A stretch of 64,000 bases of DNA from Pseudomonas profundi (GCF_008638305.1 NZ_VTPZ01000006.1:62001-126000); one strand, 5' to 3'. Positions 10,201 through 25,192 are shown, numbered from the stretch's first letter. A program made the numbers and translations. Notes: a model not told the origin generated them from the letters alone.

Positions 10201-11253
10201 ATGACTGATGTCACTCTCGCGCGCCTGGCTGAAAAGCTTGGCGCGCGCCTGGTAGGAAACGGCGAAAAGGTTATCCACGGGCTGGCAACTCTGCAGGATG
10301 CCGGCCCGGGACAGCTGAGTTTTCTCGCCAATAGCCGTTACCGCAAAATGCTGGGTACAACCGGGGCCGAGGCCGTACTACTGAAAGAAGTTGACGCGGC
10401 GGACTACGCCGGTAATGCATTGGTTGTAGACGACCCCTACCTGGCTTACGCCCGTATATCCCATCACTTCGATCCCAAACCACGAAAGGCGCCCGGAATT
10501 CATCCGTCGGCCTTTGTTGCGGAGGATGCGCAGGTCGATCCTGGCGCTTCGATCGGCCCTGGGGCGGTGATCGATTCCGGTGCCGTTATTGGCGCAGGGG
10601 TCACTGTCGAAGCGCTCTGTTACGTGGGTGCTCGCAGCAGAATAGGGCAGGGCGGATGGCTGGGGCCACGGGTTACGCTGTATCACGACGTCATTGTTGG
10701 TGAACGGGTATCGATCCAGGGCGGCGCGGTAATTGGCTCTGAGGGGTTCGGCTTCGCCAATGAGAAAGGTCAGTGGCAGAAAATAGCCCAGATAGGCGGT
10801 GTGGTCATCGGTGACGATGTTGAAGTCGGTGCCAACACGACCATCGATCGTGGCGCATTGTCCAGCACCACCATTGGCAACGGGGTGAAGCTCGATAATC
10901 AGATTCAGATAGCGCACAACGTGCAGATCGGCGACCACACGGCTATTGCTGCCTGTGTAGGGATCTCCGGCAGCACACGGATCGGCAAGTATTGCACCAT
11001 CGCTGGTGGTGTCGGAATGGTTGGCCACATCGAGATATGTGACAACGTTTTCATCAGTGGCATGACAATGGTGACCCGTTCGGTTACCGAGCCGGGTGCC
11101 TATTCCTCCGGCACTGCAATCCAGCCAGCAGCTGAATGGAGAAAGTGCGCCGCACGCTTCCGTCAGCTGGATACCATGTTCAAGCGTGTGCAGCAGCTTG
11201 AAAAAGAGCTGTCTGCAGTGACCCCAGGCGCTTCGGGTTCATCTGAATCCTGA
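10201..11253 (+). CDS. lpxD: UDP-3-O-(3-hydroxyacyl)glucosamine N-acyltransferase
   Basis: Third step of lipid A synthesis: transfers a hydroxyacyl chain from ACP to the 2-amino group of the UDP-glucosamine intermediate. The protein has an N-terminal uridine-binding domain (residues 1-100), then a left-handed beta helix made of hexapeptide repeats. The catalytic-His region reads [15 protein letters not shown], and a helical C-terminal tail follows. 350 residues is typical. It begins 7 bp after skp. Confidence 0.97.
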   Translation: MTDVTLARLAEKLGARLVGNGEKVIHGLATLQDAGPGQLSFLANSRYRKMLGTTGAEAVLLKEVDAADYAGNALVVDDPYLAYARISHHFDPKPRKAPGIHPSAFVAEDAQVDPGASIGPGAVIDSGAVIGAGVTVEALCYVGARSRIGQGGWLGPRVTLYHDVIVGERVSIQGGAVIGSEGFGFANEKGQWQKIAQIGGVVIGDDVEVGANTTIDRGALSSTTIGNGVKLDNQIQIAHNVQIGDHTAIAACVGISGSTRIGKYCTIAGGVGMVGHIEICDNVFISGMTMVTRSVTEPGAYSSGTAIQPAAEWRKCAARFRQLDTMFKRVQQLEKELSAVTPGASGSSES

Positions 11254-11297
11254 TCAGCGCGGACGCGCTCAATTTTCACTGCAAGGCATGCAAACCA

Positions 11298-11735
11298 ATG
11301 GATATCAAAGAAATACGAGAATACCTGCCCCACCGCTACCCGTTTTTGCTGGTAGACCGGGTGGTGGAGCTGGATCTCGAGGCGAAAAAAATCCGTGCGT
11401 ACAAGAATGTCTCGGTCAATGAACCCTTCTTCAATGGTCATTTTCCGCAGCACCCGATCATGCCCGGCGTGCTGATTATCGAGGCCATGGCTCAGGCGGC
11501 CGGCCTGCTCGGGTTCAAGATGATGAACGTAAAGAGCGACGAGGGAACCCTGTATTACTTCGTCGGTTCTGACAAGCTGCGCTTCCGTCAGCCTGTTGTA
11601 CCGGGCGACCAGCTGGTGCTCGAAGCACAGCATCTGAGCAATCGCCGCGGCATCTGGAAGTTTGCCTGCCGTGCGACGGTGGACGGCAAGGAGGCCTGTT
11701 CAGGTGAAATCATTTGCGCGGAACACAAGGTATGA
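11298..11735 (+). CDS. fabZ: 3-hydroxyacyl-ACP dehydratase FabZ
   Basis: Hot-dog-fold dehydratase of fatty acid elongation. The catalytic His48 (NGHFPQHP) and Glu62 (LIIEAMAQ) are at the expected places, and 145 residues is the normal length. The stop codon overlaps the lpxA start, placing a fatty acid gene within the lipid A operon, as is common. Confidence 0.97.
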   Translation: MDIKEIREYLPHRYPFLLVDRVVELDLEAKKIRAYKNVSVNEPFFNGHFPQHPIMPGVLIIEAMAQAAGLLGFKMMNVKSDEGTLYYFVGSDKLRFRQPVVPGDQLVLEAQHLSNRRGIWKFACRATVDGKEACSGEIICAEHKV

Positions 11736-12508
11736 CAGGTATTCACCCCCAGGCCATCGTCGATCCTGCTGCCAGGCTCGCTGATGACGTTGAGGTCGGA
11801 CCCTGGACCTATATCGGACCAGACGTCGAAATAGGCGCCGGCACGGTTATTGGTTCACACGTTGTGATCAAGGGCCCAACGACCATCGGCAAGGCGAACC
11901 GGATATTCCAGTTCGCCTCTGTGGGTGAAGACTGTCAGGACAAGAAATACAACGGTGAGCCAACCCGTCTGGAAATCGGCGACCACAACGTCATCCGTGA
12001 GGGGTGCACATTGCATCGTGGCACCGTGCAGGACCAAGGTGTTACGCGCATCGGCAGTCATAATCTGCTGATGGCCTATGTGCACGTGGCGCACGATTGT
12101 GTAGTCGGCAATAACATCATCATGGCCAACAATGCGACTATCGCTGGCCATGTGCATGTGGGTGACGGGGTGATACTCGGCGGCTACACGACCGTTCACC
12201 AGTTCTGCCAGATCGGCGCCTGGTCGATGAGCGCCGCCAACAGCGCCGTATTCAAGGATATTCCTGCGTTCGTAATGGTGGGTGGCAATCCGGCGAATGC
12301 GCATGGCATGAATTTCGAAGGTATGCGTCGGCGCGGCTATCAGCCGGAGGTGGTCACGGCACTGCGACGCGCCTACAAGCAGGTATATCGGCAGGGTCTG
12401 ACTTTGCAGGACGCGTTGAAAAACATAGAAGAAAGCGCCAATACCTTCCCTGAGGTCGCGCTCTACCGCGACTCCATCCTGGCGTCGACTCGCGGCATTA
12501 CCCGCTGA
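11732..12508 (+). CDS. lpxA: UDP-N-acetylglucosamine acyltransferase
   Basis: First step of lipid A synthesis, moving 3-hydroxyacyl from ACP to UDP-GlcNAc. The 258-residue protein has hexapeptide-repeat beta-helix sequence in its first ~190 residues and a helical C-terminus. The catalytic His is His121, in VAHDCVVGN. Start at 11732 overlaps the fabZ stop (ATGA), the usual arrangement, and gives the usual length. Confidence 0.97.
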   Translation: MTGIHPQAIVDPAARLADDVEVGPWTYIGPDVEIGAGTVIGSHVVIKGPTTIGKANRIFQFASVGEDCQDKKYNGEPTRLEIGDHNVIREGCTLHRGTVQDQGVTRIGSHNLLMAYVHVAHDCVVGNNIIMANNATIAGHVHVGDGVILGGYTTVHQFCQIGAWSMSAANSAVFKDIPAFVMVGGNPANAHGMNFEGMRRRGYQPEVVTALRRAYKQVYRQGLTLQDALKNIEESANTFPEVALYRDSILASTRGITR

Positions 12509-12510
12509 TC

Positions 12511-13692
12511 ATGCTTGGCTCAGCCCTTTCTGAAAACACGCCTTTACGTATTGCTCTGGTCGCCGGTGAGGCCTCCGGCGATACCCTGGGCGCAGGGTTG
12601 ATCCGCGCGCTAAAAGAGCAATACCCCGATGCGCAGTTCATTGGCATCGGCGGGCCGCGCATGCTCGCCGAAGGCATGCACAGCCGGGTTCCGATGGAGC
12701 GGCTTTCCGTCATGGGACTGGTTGAAGTGCTGGGCAGGCTGCGCGAGTTACTGCGTATTCGCAAGGAACTCGTCGAATGGCTGAAACAGCAGAAACCGGA
12801 TGTATTCATTGGCATCGACGCGCCGGACTTTGCCTTGGGTGTCGAGCTTCGCCTGCGCGAAGAGGGCATCCCCACCGTGCACTATGTCAGTCCGTCGGTA
12901 TGGGCCTGGCGCGAAAAACGTGTGCTGGGTATTCGGAAATCCACCGACCTGATGCTCACCCTGTTTCCGTTCGAAGAAGACGTCTACCGACGTCATGGCG
13001 TGGCGGTACGTTGCGTAGGTCACACATTGGCCGATCAGATCCCGCTGGAGCCGGACAGAGCCGCCGCGCGCAGCACACTGGGTCTGGACGAGAACATGCG
13101 AGTCGTTGCGCTGATGCCGGGCAGTCGTAACGGCGAATTGCGCAAGCTGGGCCTGTTGTTTTTGCAGACCGCCGCCTGGTGTCTTGAGCGCCAACCCCAA
13201 TTGCGTTTTATCATGCCCTGCGCGAGTCCTGAACGTAAAATCCAGATGCAGAACATCATCGCCGAGAGCGGTCTGGACTTACCGCTTACGTTGCTCGACG
13301 GCCAGGCTCACGATGTACTCGCCGCCTGCGACGCAGTATTGATCGCCTCAGGTACCGCAACGCTCGAAGCCATGCTGTTCAAGCGGCCCATGGTGGTCGC
13401 CTACCGCATGGCCGGGTTAACCTTTCGTATACTCAAACGCCTGGTGCGGGTTGGGCATGTGTCGCTTCCCAACCTGTTGGCGAAAAGGGAGGTGGTTCCC
13501 GAATTTCTACAGGACGATGCCACACCCGACGCCATGGGCGCTGCACTGCTTGAGCGCCTGGGGTCAACGCCCGAGCGTGAAGCGACCCAGGCAGAATTCA
13601 TGAAGCTGCATCAGATGCTGCGCCGCGATGCAGATCATTCCGCGGCCGACGCAGTGATAGAGCTGTTGAAACAGAAGGGCAGGTTGGCATGA
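12511..13692 (+). CDS. lpxB: Lipid-A-disaccharide synthase
   Basis: GT19 glycosyltransferase joining UDP-2,3-diacylglucosamine and lipid X into the lipid A disaccharide at the inner membrane. Family signatures include [12 protein letters not shown] at the N-terminus, [11 protein letters not shown] in the middle, and [10 protein letters not shown] in the nucleotide-sugar domain. 393 residues; 2 bp after lpxA and overlapping rnhB by 4 bp. Confidence 0.97.
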   Translation: MLGSALSENTPLRIALVAGEASGDTLGAGLIRALKEQYPDAQFIGIGGPRMLAEGMHSRVPMERLSVMGLVEVLGRLRELLRIRKELVEWLKQQKPDVFIGIDAPDFALGVELRLREEGIPTVHYVSPSVWAWREKRVLGIRKSTDLMLTLFPFEEDVYRRHGVAVRCVGHTLADQIPLEPDRAAARSTLGLDENMRVVALMPGSRNGELRKLGLLFLQTAAWCLERQPQLRFIMPCASPERKIQMQNIIAESGLDLPLTLLDGQAHDVLAACDAVLIASGTATLEAMLFKRPMVVAYRMAGLTFRILKRLVRVGHVSLPNLLAKREVVPEFLQDDATPDAMGAALLERLGSTPEREATQAEFMKLHQMLRRDADHSAADAVIELLKQKGRLA

Positions 13693-14360
13693 ACCAGATC
13701 GTGATGGACTGGATTGTTCCCGACGGAGAGACCGTTGCGGGCGTTGACGAGGTCGGACGCGGACCACTCTGCGGCGCCGTGGTGACTGCCGCCGTCATCC
13801 TCGATCCGCTCAACCCGATCGAAGGCCTGAACGATTCCAAAAAACTTACCGAAGCCCGCCGCGAAGAGCTCTTTCCGCTGATCCAGGAGCGTGCGCTGGC
13901 CTGGTGCATTGCCCGCGCGGAAGTTGAGGAAATCGACGAGCTCAACATCCTGCACGCGACCATGCTCGCCATGCAGCGCGCCGTAGCAGGTTTGTCGGTC
14001 CGCCCGGACCGCGTGCTGGTAGACGGTAACCGCTGCCCGATCCTGCCCATGCCCAGCGAGCCGGTGATCAAGGGTGACAGCCGCGTTCCGGCGATCGCCG
14101 CAGCGTCGATCCTGGCGAAAGTCGCCCGCGATCGCGAGCTAGTCGAAATGGATCTGCGGTATCCCGGCTACGGCCTCGCGCAGAACAAGGGCTACCCCAC
14201 GGTGCAGCATCTTGCGGCGTTGAAGGAGCGAGGCGCCACCGTGATACATCGCCGCTCGTTTGCTCCGGTGCGTGAGGCGTTGGATTTGGTGGTGCCGTCG
14301 CTGCCGATTGAATCTGCCGAGCCATCATTTCCCGAGGCCGAAGCTGCAGAGCTCTCCTGA
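13689..14360 (+). CDS. rnhB: Ribonuclease HII
   Basis: Cleaves RNA in RNA-DNA hybrids and removes single ribonucleotides from DNA. The metal-binding DEVGRGPL motif starts at Asp20-Glu21, and the later [20 protein letters not shown] stretch is characteristic. At 223 residues it is slightly longer than most because of a short acidic C-terminal tail after the fold. It overlaps lpxB by 4 bp and ends the envelope operon; no terminator with a T-run is visible in the next 100 bp. Confidence 0.95.
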   Translation: MNQIVMDWIVPDGETVAGVDEVGRGPLCGAVVTAAVILDPLNPIEGLNDSKKLTEARREELFPLIQERALAWCIARAEVEEIDELNILHATMLAMQRAVAGLSVRPDRVLVDGNRCPILPMPSEPVIKGDSRVPAIAAASILAKVARDRELVEMDLRYPGYGLAQNKGYPTVQHLAALKERGATVIHRRSFAPVREALDLVVPSLPIESAEPSFPEAEAAELS

Positions 14361-15205
14361 TGTCGTCGTCTCTCGCCACCGTTTTAATGTTTGGTTGAGT
14401 AGGTAGGGGTCAGCTTTCGCGAGGTCACAGGGCCGCGCTGACACGCTGCAAGTACGTCCCTGTAAGCTCGTCGATGACATCCCTGTCATCGCACGGTCAT
14501 CGCAGCCCTGTCGCCTCGCTTCGCCGTAGAGATTTGAGTTGCCAGAGTGAAAAATCAGGCTGGCTGGTCGGACACCGATCCTGGGGGTGTAGCGCGCCTG
14601 CGCTACGCCAGACTTCCCAGCCACACCAAACTCCGTCGGCGAATTCGAACGCGGCCAGAGGCGGCCGGCTTCTGATATATCGGCGCGGCCAGGTCAAAAA
14701 CCGAATCCCCCTAACCCCCTTTTCCAAAGGGGGGACTGGTCCGAGCGGCTGTCGGTTTTATTTTCACCGATGCGCAATCCTGACACCCGGTGGGCGCTTG
14801 ACTTCAGGCTGGCTATTCCGAGCGCTTGGCGCCTGGCTGATGTTTTTGACGCTTCCAGCCAGCCGATGCCCGATCAAGCCCGCATCTGTGCCGGGTGAAG
14901 CAAGTGTCGAAAACAGGGATGTTTTCACCAAGCCCCCATGGATGGGTTTACGGTGTCTTGCGCAATCCTGGCAGCCGGTGGGCGGCTCGCTCCCGATATC
15001 AGTGCGCATCTTCACGCGACCGCAAAACAGGTGAGTCTGGTTCTGTTGCAAATCCGGGGTGAGCTGACGCGGGCGATCTGCCACTGGCTCCCCAAGCACT
15101 CCTTCAGAACATCGATCAACAAACCAAACCCAAGGTCGCTGGCTCGATTCGCCCCCCGCCGTTACAATCGCTCCCTTGCCGTTCGCATCTGAAACAGGAT
15201 CATCA
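14361..15205. repeat. 845-bp gene-free mosaic of short repeats between rnhB and dnaE
   Basis: No frame here looks like a conserved protein. Visible structure: a 25-bp imperfect direct repeat beginning GCGCAATCCTG at 14772-14796 and 14960-14984; a hairpin of CCCCCTTT with AAAGGGGG around TCC (14715-14733); a hairpin of GAAAAC and GTTTTC (14909-14926); and the small palindrome CCCATGGATGGG (14935-14946). The pieces resemble the dispersed intergenic repeats seen in Pseudomonas genomes, which is recognition from memory and not a search result. A TACAAT at 15163 could be the dnaE -10 box, but its -35 is weak. Confidence 0.6.
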
Positions 15206-18200
15206 ATGAGCTTCTCCTTCGTCCATCTGCGTGTCCACAGTGAATATTCCCTCGTGGACGGCCTGGTCAAGATCAAACCGTTAATCAAGGCGGTGGGCGA
15301 GGGTGGTATGCCGGCTGTGGCGGTTACCGACCAGAACAACATGTGCAGCCTGGTGAAATTCTACAAGGCTTCCATGGGCGCGGGCATCAAGCCGATCTCG
15401 GGCGTGGATATCTGGCTGGTTGGCCGGGATGACGAAAGCAGCCTGACCCGGATGACCCTGCTGTCAATGAACCGCCCCGGCTATCGCAACCTCACCGAAC
15501 TGATCTCTCGTGGCTATACCGAAGGGCAGAAAAACGGTCTGGTTACCATTCGCCGGGAATGGATAGCCGAAGCCAGTGAAGGCGTTATTGCGCTGTCAGG
15601 TGCAAAGGAAGGCGAGATCGGACAGGCCTTGTTATCCAACAATCCCCATGAAGCCGATGAGTTGCTCAGCTACTGGATGGACGTGTTTCCCGGGCGTTTC
15701 TATCTTGAACTGCAGCGCACCAGTCGTCGCAATGACGAAGAGCATGTGCACGCCGCCGTTGCGCTGGCCACGCGGCTGGACTGTCCGGTCGTTGCCACCA
15801 ATGACGTGCGCTTCCTCAAGCGCGAGGATTACGAAGCCCACGAAACGCGGGTGTGTATCGGTGAAGGGCGGGCGCTGGATGATCCGCGCCGGGTCCGCCA
15901 GTACAGCGAAGAGCAGTACCTGAAGACGCCGGAAGAAATGGCCGAGTTGTTCTCGGATATTCCGGAAGCCCTGGAAAACAGTGTTGAAATCGCCAAGCGC
16001 TGCAACATCGACGTCCAGCTGGGCACCTACTTTCTTCCGGAATTCCCGATTCCCGAAGGCCTGACCATCGAAGAATACTTTCGTCAGGTGTCCTTCGAAG
16101 GACTGGATGAACGCCTCAAGGTCATCCTCCCGCCGGACACGCCTGATTATGATGCGCGCCGCCAGGTGTACGTGGATCGTTTGAATTTCGAGCTCGACAT
16201 CATCAACCAGATGGGCTTTCCCGGTTACTTCCTGATCGTGATGGACTTCATCAAGTGGGCCAAGGGCAATGGCGTGCCGGTTGGGCCTGGCCGGGGGTCG
16301 GGGGCGGGCTCGCTGGTGGCTTACGCGCTGTTGATCACCGATCTTGACCCGCTCGCCTATGACCTGCTGTTCGAACGCTTCCTGAATCCCGAGCGGGTGT
16401 CCATGCCCGACTTCGATATCGACTTCTGCATGGAGGGACGCGACCGCGTCATCGACTATGTGGCGGAGACCTATGGCCGGGACGCGGTATCCCAGATCAT
16501 CACATTCGGCACCATGGCGGCCAAAGCCGTGGTGCGGGACGTGGCGCGGGTGCAGGGCAAGTCCTACGGGCTGGCTGATAAGTTGTCGAAGATGATCCCC
16601 TTCGAAGTCGGGATGACCCTGGCCAAGGCCTTCGAGCAGGAAGAGATTCTGCGCGAGTTTCTGGCGGCCGATGAGGAAGCCCAGGAAATCTGGGACATGG
16701 CGCGCAAACTGGAGGGTATTACCCGTAACGTCGGCAAGCACGCCGGGGGCGTGGTAATCGCACCCACCAAATTGACCGATTTCGCGCCCTTGTATTGTGA
16801 TGAAGCCGGTGCGGGTCTGGTGACCCAGTTCGACAAGGATGACGTGGAAGCCGCCGGTCTGGTGAAGTTCGACTTCCTCGGGCTGCGAACCCTGACGATC
16901 ATCGATTGGGCGATGGAAACCATCAACCGCGAGCAGGCGAAGAACGGGCTGGAGGCGCTCAATATCGACTTCATCCCGCTGGATGATGCGCCGACCTACC
17001 ACATGCTGCAGAAGGCCGAGACGACGGCGGTCTTTCAGCTTGAATCGCGCGGCATGAAGGAGCTGATCAAGAAGCTCAAGCCGGACTGTCTGGAAGACCT
17101 GATCGCCCTGGTGGCGTTGTTCCGCCCCGGTCCGCTGCAATCGGGCATGGTTGATGACTTCATCAACCGCAAGCACGGACGCGAGATCGTCTCCTACCCA
17201 CACCCGAATTATCAGTATGCGGGCCTCGAGCCGGTACTGAAGCCCACCTACGGCATCATTTTGTATCAGGAACAGGTGATGCAGATTGCCCAGGTGATGG
17301 CGGGTTATACCCTTGGCGGCGCCGACATGCTGCGCCGTGCCATGGGCAAGAAAAAGCCCGAAGAGATGGCCAAGCAGCGGGCTATCTTCCTTGAAGGCTG
17401 CGAGAACAACGGTATCGATGCGGACCTTGCGGGCAACATCTTTGACCTGGTGGAAAAATTTGCCGGTTACGGTTTCAACAAATCGCACTCGGCGGCCTAT
17501 GGCCTGGTTTCCTATCAGACCGCCTGGCTCAAGGCGCATCATCCGGCGGCCTTTATGGCAGCAGTGTTGTCGGCGGATATGCACAACACCGACAAGGTCG
17601 TCACGCTGATTGAAGAGTGCCGCAGCATGAGGCTGCAGGTTAAGGCGCCGGATGTGAACCTGTCCGATTACAAATTCACCGTCGATGAATCCGGCGCTGT
17701 GGTTTACGGGCTCGGCGCGATCAAGGGCGTGGGCGAAGGGCCGGTGGAAACCATCGTTCAGACGCGCCGCGCCGGAGGGCCCTTCACCGATCTGTTCGAC
17801 TTCTGTGCGCGGGTGGATCTGAAGCGGATCAACAAGCGCGTAATGGAAGCGCTGGTGCGCAGTGGCGCGCTGGATTCGATGGGCCCCTTCTTCGATACCG
17901 AACAGGCTGCCTATCTCAAGCAGGTGGATCGCAACCGGGCCGCGCTGTCTGCGGCCATGGAAGAGGCGATGGCCGCAGCGGAACAGACCGCCAAGAGCGC
18001 GGACAGCGGTCATGACGACCTGTTCGGCGAATTGCTCGGGCCTTCCGCTGAGCGTGACGTGTTCGAAAATTACCGCCGTGTTCGCGAGTGGAGTTTCAAG
18101 GAGCGCCTGCGCGGGGAAAAGGAAACACTCGGTCTGTATCTGACCGGGCACCCGATCGACGAGTATGAAAAGGAAGTACGTCGCTTTGCCCGGCAACGGA

Positions 18201-18730
18201 TTATTGACCTTAAACCCTCCCGGGAGAGTCAGACCATTGCAGGGCTGGTATTTGATCTGCGGGTAATGAAAAGCAAGCGCGGCGATAAGGTCGGCTTCGT
18301 GACGCTGGACGACCGTTCCGCGCGTATCGAGGTGTCGCTGTTTGCGGACGCCTTCCAGGCGGCCCAGTCCTTGTTGCAGAAGGATGCCTTGCTGGTAGTG
18401 GAGGGGGAGGTCGCCCAGGATGATTTCTCCGGTGGCCTGCGCATGCGCGCCAAGCGGGTGATGAGTCTGGAAGACGCGCGCACGAGTCTGCTGGACAGCG
18501 TCCGGATCAGGATGAACACCCAGCGGCACGGCCCTGACTGCTTGTCGCAGCTGGCAGGGTTGTTACAAAAGCACAAGGGCGGTTGCGCGGTCACGATTGA
18601 TTTTCAGCGTCCCGACGCTGCGGCGCTGCTCAAGCTCGGGGACGAATGGAAAGTGGAACCTGCAGACGACTTGGTCCAGAGCCTGCGTGACCAGCTCGGA
18701 AAAGACAGCGTCTCTTTGCACTACAGATAA
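15206..18730 (+). CDS. dnaE: DNA polymerase III alpha subunit
   Basis: Replicative polymerase. Order of domains in the 1174 residues: PHP domain at the N-terminus (FVHLRVHSEYSLVDG), palm with catalytic Asp402 and Asp404 in MPDFDIDF, fingers, helix-hairpin-helix, OB fold and C-terminal tau-binding region. Start at 15206 is preceded by AGGA at 15194-15197 and gives the standard N-terminus MSFSFVHLRVHS; an in-frame ATG 30 bases upstream only adds unconserved residues. A second, error-prone C-family polymerase lies at 28698. Confidence 0.98.
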   Translation: MSFSFVHLRVHSEYSLVDGLVKIKPLIKAVGEGGMPAVAVTDQNNMCSLVKFYKASMGAGIKPISGVDIWLVGRDDESSLTRMTLLSMNRPGYRNLTELISRGYTEGQKNGLVTIRREWIAEASEGVIALSGAKEGEIGQALLSNNPHEADELLSYWMDVFPGRFYLELQRTSRRNDEEHVHAAVALATRLDCPVVATNDVRFLKREDYEAHETRVCIGEGRALDDPRRVRQYSEEQYLKTPEEMAELFSDIPEALENSVEIAKRCNIDVQLGTYFLPEFPIPEGLTIEEYFRQVSFEGLDERLKVILPPDTPDYDARRQVYVDRLNFELDIINQMGFPGYFLIVMDFIKWAKGNGVPVGPGRGSGAGSLVAYALLITDLDPLAYDLLFERFLNPERVSMPDFDIDFCMEGRDRVIDYVAETYGRDAVSQIITFGTMAAKAVVRDVARVQGKSYGLADKLSKMIPFEVGMTLAKAFEQEEILREFLAADEEAQEIWDMARKLEGITRNVGKHAGGVVIAPTKLTDFAPLYCDEAGAGLVTQFDKDDVEAAGLVKFDFLGLRTLTIIDWAMETINREQAKNGLEALNIDFIPLDDAPTYHMLQKAETTAVFQLESRGMKELIKKLKPDCLEDLIALVALFRPGPLQSGMVDDFINRKHGREIVSYPHPNYQYAGLEPVLKPTYGIILYQEQVMQIAQVMAGYTLGGADMLRRAMGKKKPEEMAKQRAIFLEGCENNGIDADLAGNIFDLVEKFAGYGFNKSHSAAYGLVSYQTAWLKAHHPAAFMAAVLSADMHNTDKVVTLIEECRSMRLQVKAPDVNLSDYKFTVDESGAVVYGLGAIKGVGEGPVETIVQTRRAGGPFTDLFDFCARVDLKRINKRVMEALVRSGALDSMGPFFDTEQAAYLKQVDRNRAALSAAMEEAMAAAEQTAKSADSGHDDLFGELLGPSAERDVFENYRRVREWSFKERLRGEKETLGLYLTGHPIDEYEKEVRRFARQRIIDLKPSRESQTIAGLVFDLRVMKSKRGDKVGFVTLDDRSARIEVSLFADAFQAAQSLLQKDALLVVEGEVAQDDFSGGLRMRAKRVMSLEDARTSLLDSVRIRMNTQRHGPDCLSQLAGLLQKHKGGCAVTIDFQRPDAAALLKLGDEWKVEPADDLVQSLRDQLGKDSVSLHYR

Positions 18731-18833
18731 CCGCGACCTCGGCCGCCGGCCTGCTCGACGCAGGTCAGGCATTCCCGTAAGGTAACGCAAAAAATCGAAT
18801 GCCCAGCATGGGCCACGCGGATGATGTACGCCT

Positions 18834-19790
18834 ATGAGCAAAAGTCAGAATTACCTTGAATTTGAACATCCCATCGCCGATCTGCAGGCCAAGATCGAAG
18901 AGTTGAGATTGGTGGGCAGCGATAATTCGCTGAATATCACCGATGAAATTACCCGGCTCCAGGACAAGAGCAAGTCTCTCACCGAGAGCATCTTCTCCAA
19001 TCTGTCCAGCTGGCAGGTCGCGCAGATGGCGCGGCACCCGCAGCGTCCTTATACGCTGGATTACATTCAGCACATCTTTACCGATTTCGAAGAAATGCAC
19101 GGCGACCGTCATTTCGCTGATGATGCAGCGATTGTCGGCGGTATGGCGCGTCTGGAAGGCCGGCCGGTCATGGTTATCGGACACCAGAAAGGCCGCGCCG
19201 TAAAAGAGAAGGTTCGACGCAACTTCGGCATGCCCAAGCCCGAGGGCTATCGCAAGGCGTGCCGTCTGATGCAGTTGGCAGAACGCTTCAAGATGCCGAT
19301 TCTCACATTTATCGATACGCCCGGTGCCTATCCGGGGATCGATGCAGAAGAGCGCGGCCAAAGTGAGGCGATCGCCTGGAACCTGCAGATCATGTCTCGT
19401 CTGAAGACGCCCATCATCTCCACGGTGATTGGCGAAGGCGGATCAGGCGGCGCATTGGCGATTGGCGTCTGTGATCGGCTGATGATGCTGCAGTATTCGA
19501 CGTATTCGGTGATTTCGCCCGAGGGTTGTGCATCGATTCTGTGGAAGAAGTCCGAGAAGGCTGCTGAGGCCGCCGAAGCGATGGGCATCACCGCTGCGCG
19601 TCTGAAAGAGCTGGGTCTGGTTGATAATCTGATCCCTGAGCCTTTGGGTGGCGCGCATCGCCAGCCGGAGGAAATGGCAGCGCGGATCAAGGCGCAACTG
19701 CTGTCTGAACTGGCTGCACTGGACAACTATTCCGCTGAGGCGTTGCTGGATAGCCGTTATGATCGTCTGATGGCCTTCGGCATCAAGTAA
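18834..19790 (+). CDS. accA: Acetyl-CoA carboxylase carboxyltransferase alpha subunit
   Basis: With AccD, moves the carboxyl group from biotin to acetyl-CoA to give malonyl-CoA for fatty acid synthesis. The 318 residues have the N-terminal helical region, then the crotonase-like carboxyltransferase core with [15 protein letters not shown] and [12 protein letters not shown], which form the oxyanion and CoA site. It follows dnaE by 103 bp, with tilS two bases downstream. Confidence 0.98.
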   Translation: MSKSQNYLEFEHPIADLQAKIEELRLVGSDNSLNITDEITRLQDKSKSLTESIFSNLSSWQVAQMARHPQRPYTLDYIQHIFTDFEEMHGDRHFADDAAIVGGMARLEGRPVMVIGHQKGRAVKEKVRRNFGMPKPEGYRKACRLMQLAERFKMPILTFIDTPGAYPGIDAEERGQSEAIAWNLQIMSRLKTPIISTVIGEGGSGGALAIGVCDRLMMLQYSTYSVISPEGCASILWKKSEKAAEAAEAMGITAARLKELGLVDNLIPEPLGGAHRQPEEMAARIKAQLLSELAALDNYSAEALLDSRYDRLMAFGIK

Positions 19791-19792
19791 TC

Positions 19793-21133
19793 ATGTTCAC
19801 CCCGCAGGCGCTGCACGAACACCTGGCGCACTGCGCGCAAGCTCCGGTCTGGTGGCTGGGGCTTTCTGGCGGTCTGGACTCGATGGTGTTGCTGGAGGCG
19901 CTGGCGCAGCTCGGCAAGACCTGCCAGCTGCCGCCTGTGGTTGCCGTTCACGTGCACCATGGTCTGCATCCGCTTGCAGACAAATGGGCCGAGCATTGTG
20001 AGCAGCAGTGCGTATTGCGCAGTATCCCACTGCACATCAAACACGTACAGCTCGAGCCTGGCGCCAGTATTGAAGCTGCTGCGCGAGATGCGCGCTATCA
20101 GGCTTTCGCCTCGCTTATCGGGCCGGAAGATGTGCTGTTGCTGGCGCATCATCTCGATGATCAGCTGGAAACACTCTTATTCCGTCTCGTACGTGGCACG
20201 GGTCTGCGCGGGCTATCCGGTATGCCCGCCAGCCGCCAGGTAGGCAGCGGTCAGCTGTTCCGGCCGCTGCTTGGCTGGCGCCGGAACGAACTCGAGACTT
20301 GGGCCGAGGAGCAGGGGCTGCGCTGGATTGAAGACCCGGCAAATGCCGACGCGCGGTTTGCCCGCACTACCTTGCGTCATCAGATATTGCCCGTACTGCG
20401 TCAGCACTGGCCGATGGTAGACAGCAGTCTGCTGCGTTTGATCGAGCATGTGGAGGAGGCCACCAGCCTGCTTGACGAACGGGCCGCGCAGGATCTTGAG
20501 CGGGCACAGGCAGTCAGCCAGGATCCATGGCTACAGCCCTGGCCGGCATTACGGGTTGAAGTGCTGCTCACGCTATCCGCTGCCCGGCAGAACAATCTGC
20601 TGCGTTATTGGTTGCACCAACAGGGCAGACGCATGCCGGATCACCGGCAGTCCGAGGTCGTGCTGGATCAGTTGGGTGCAGCAGAGGACAGTCAGCCGGT
20701 CGTGCAGATCGACGACTATCAACTGTGTCGCTCCGCCGGACACCTGTGGCTGCAATCAGCAAAGGGTCTCGCCGCTGGCGTGCCGCAGCCGTTGGTGGCG
20801 TTCGGCGATACGGTACTCGCCGGTGGTAACGGTGTGTTATGCATGCGCCAGGCCCAGGGCGGAATCAGCTATCGTCCGGGTAATTGGCAGGTCGGTTATC
20901 GCCAGGGCGGGGAACGGCTCAAGCTGGCGGGACGGCCTCACCGGACGCTCAAGCAGTTGTTTCAGGAGGCGGGCATTCCCGGCTGGTTGCGACCCGCTGT
21001 GCCGCTACTGTTTTGCGACGGCGAGCTGGTATCGGTGGCCGGGCGCTGGAATGCCGAGGCGTTCAGCGCTGGCAACGAGCAGCCTGGCTGGCGGATCGAG
21101 TGGCAGCCAGGCGCGCAATCCTTGCTACCTTGA
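19793..21133 (+). CDS. tilS: tRNA(Ile)-lysidine synthase
   Basis: Converts C34 of the CAU-anticodon isoleucine tRNA to lysidine, changing its decoding from AUG to AUA. The PP-loop SGGLDS at residues 25-30 activates the tRNA with ATP. Other N-terminal core motifs are VHVHHGLHP and LLAHHLDDQLETLL. The C-terminal domain includes GGERLKLAGRPHRTLKQLFQE, typical of TilS. 446 residues. Confidence 0.97.
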   Translation: MFTPQALHEHLAHCAQAPVWWLGLSGGLDSMVLLEALAQLGKTCQLPPVVAVHVHHGLHPLADKWAEHCEQQCVLRSIPLHIKHVQLEPGASIEAAARDARYQAFASLIGPEDVLLLAHHLDDQLETLLFRLVRGTGLRGLSGMPASRQVGSGQLFRPLLGWRRNELETWAEEQGLRWIEDPANADARFARTTLRHQILPVLRQHWPMVDSSLLRLIEHVEEATSLLDERAAQDLERAQAVSQDPWLQPWPALRVEVLLTLSAARQNNLLRYWLHQQGRRMPDHRQSEVVLDQLGAAEDSQPVVQIDDYQLCRSAGHLWLQSAKGLAAGVPQPLVAFGDTVLAGGNGVLCMRQAQGGISYRPGNWQVGYRQGGERLKLAGRPHRTLKQLFQEAGIPGWLRPAVPLLFCDGELVSVAGRWNAEAFSAGNEQPGWRIEWQPGAQSLLP

Positions 21134-21182
21134 AGTACAGCTTTGCGAAGGTCCGGGCCTGGCCAGTGCAGGCGCTTTCGGA

Positions 21183-21211
21183 TTGAGCAAACCGGGGGCG
21201 TCTGGTATCCT
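21183..21211 (+). promoter_or_regulatory. Sigma-70 type promoter of pyrG
   Basis: TTGAGC (21183-21188) and TATCCT (21206-21211) are separated by exactly 17 bp, lying in the 161-bp gap between tilS and pyrG and 84 bp before the pyrG start codon. The match is 4 of 6 at the -35 and 4 of 6 at the -10. Confidence 0.55.
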
Positions 21212-21213
21212 GA

Positions 21214-23787
<2,574 letters not shown>

Positions 23788-23826
23788 ACTTGTCGCGTAG
23801 TAGCTGATCTATTCTCGGACGATTAA

Positions 23827-25134
<1,308 letters not shown>

Positions 25135-25160
25135 TTGCTGATTATTGACGAAACCTGACG

Positions 25161-25192
25161 GGCGCTGGCATTGTTCAGCGCCTCGTCGTTTC
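25161..25192 (+). terminator. Weak hairpin terminator after eno
   Basis: GGCGCTG pairs with CAGCGCC around an 8-base loop, followed by TCGTCGTTTC instead of a clean T-run. It lies 26 bp after the eno stop and may end most eno transcription before ftsB. Confidence 0.5.

Noticed and set aside
14474-15034. 186-residue open frame in the rnhB-dnaE gap
   Set aside because: No domain, strange composition, and it runs through short repeats and hairpins. It is an open frame in GC-rich repeat DNA.
15632-18529. 965-residue open frame antisense to dnaE
   Set aside because: It mirrors the codon pattern of dnaE, a common effect in GC-rich genes with strong third-position bias. It has no recognisable domain.
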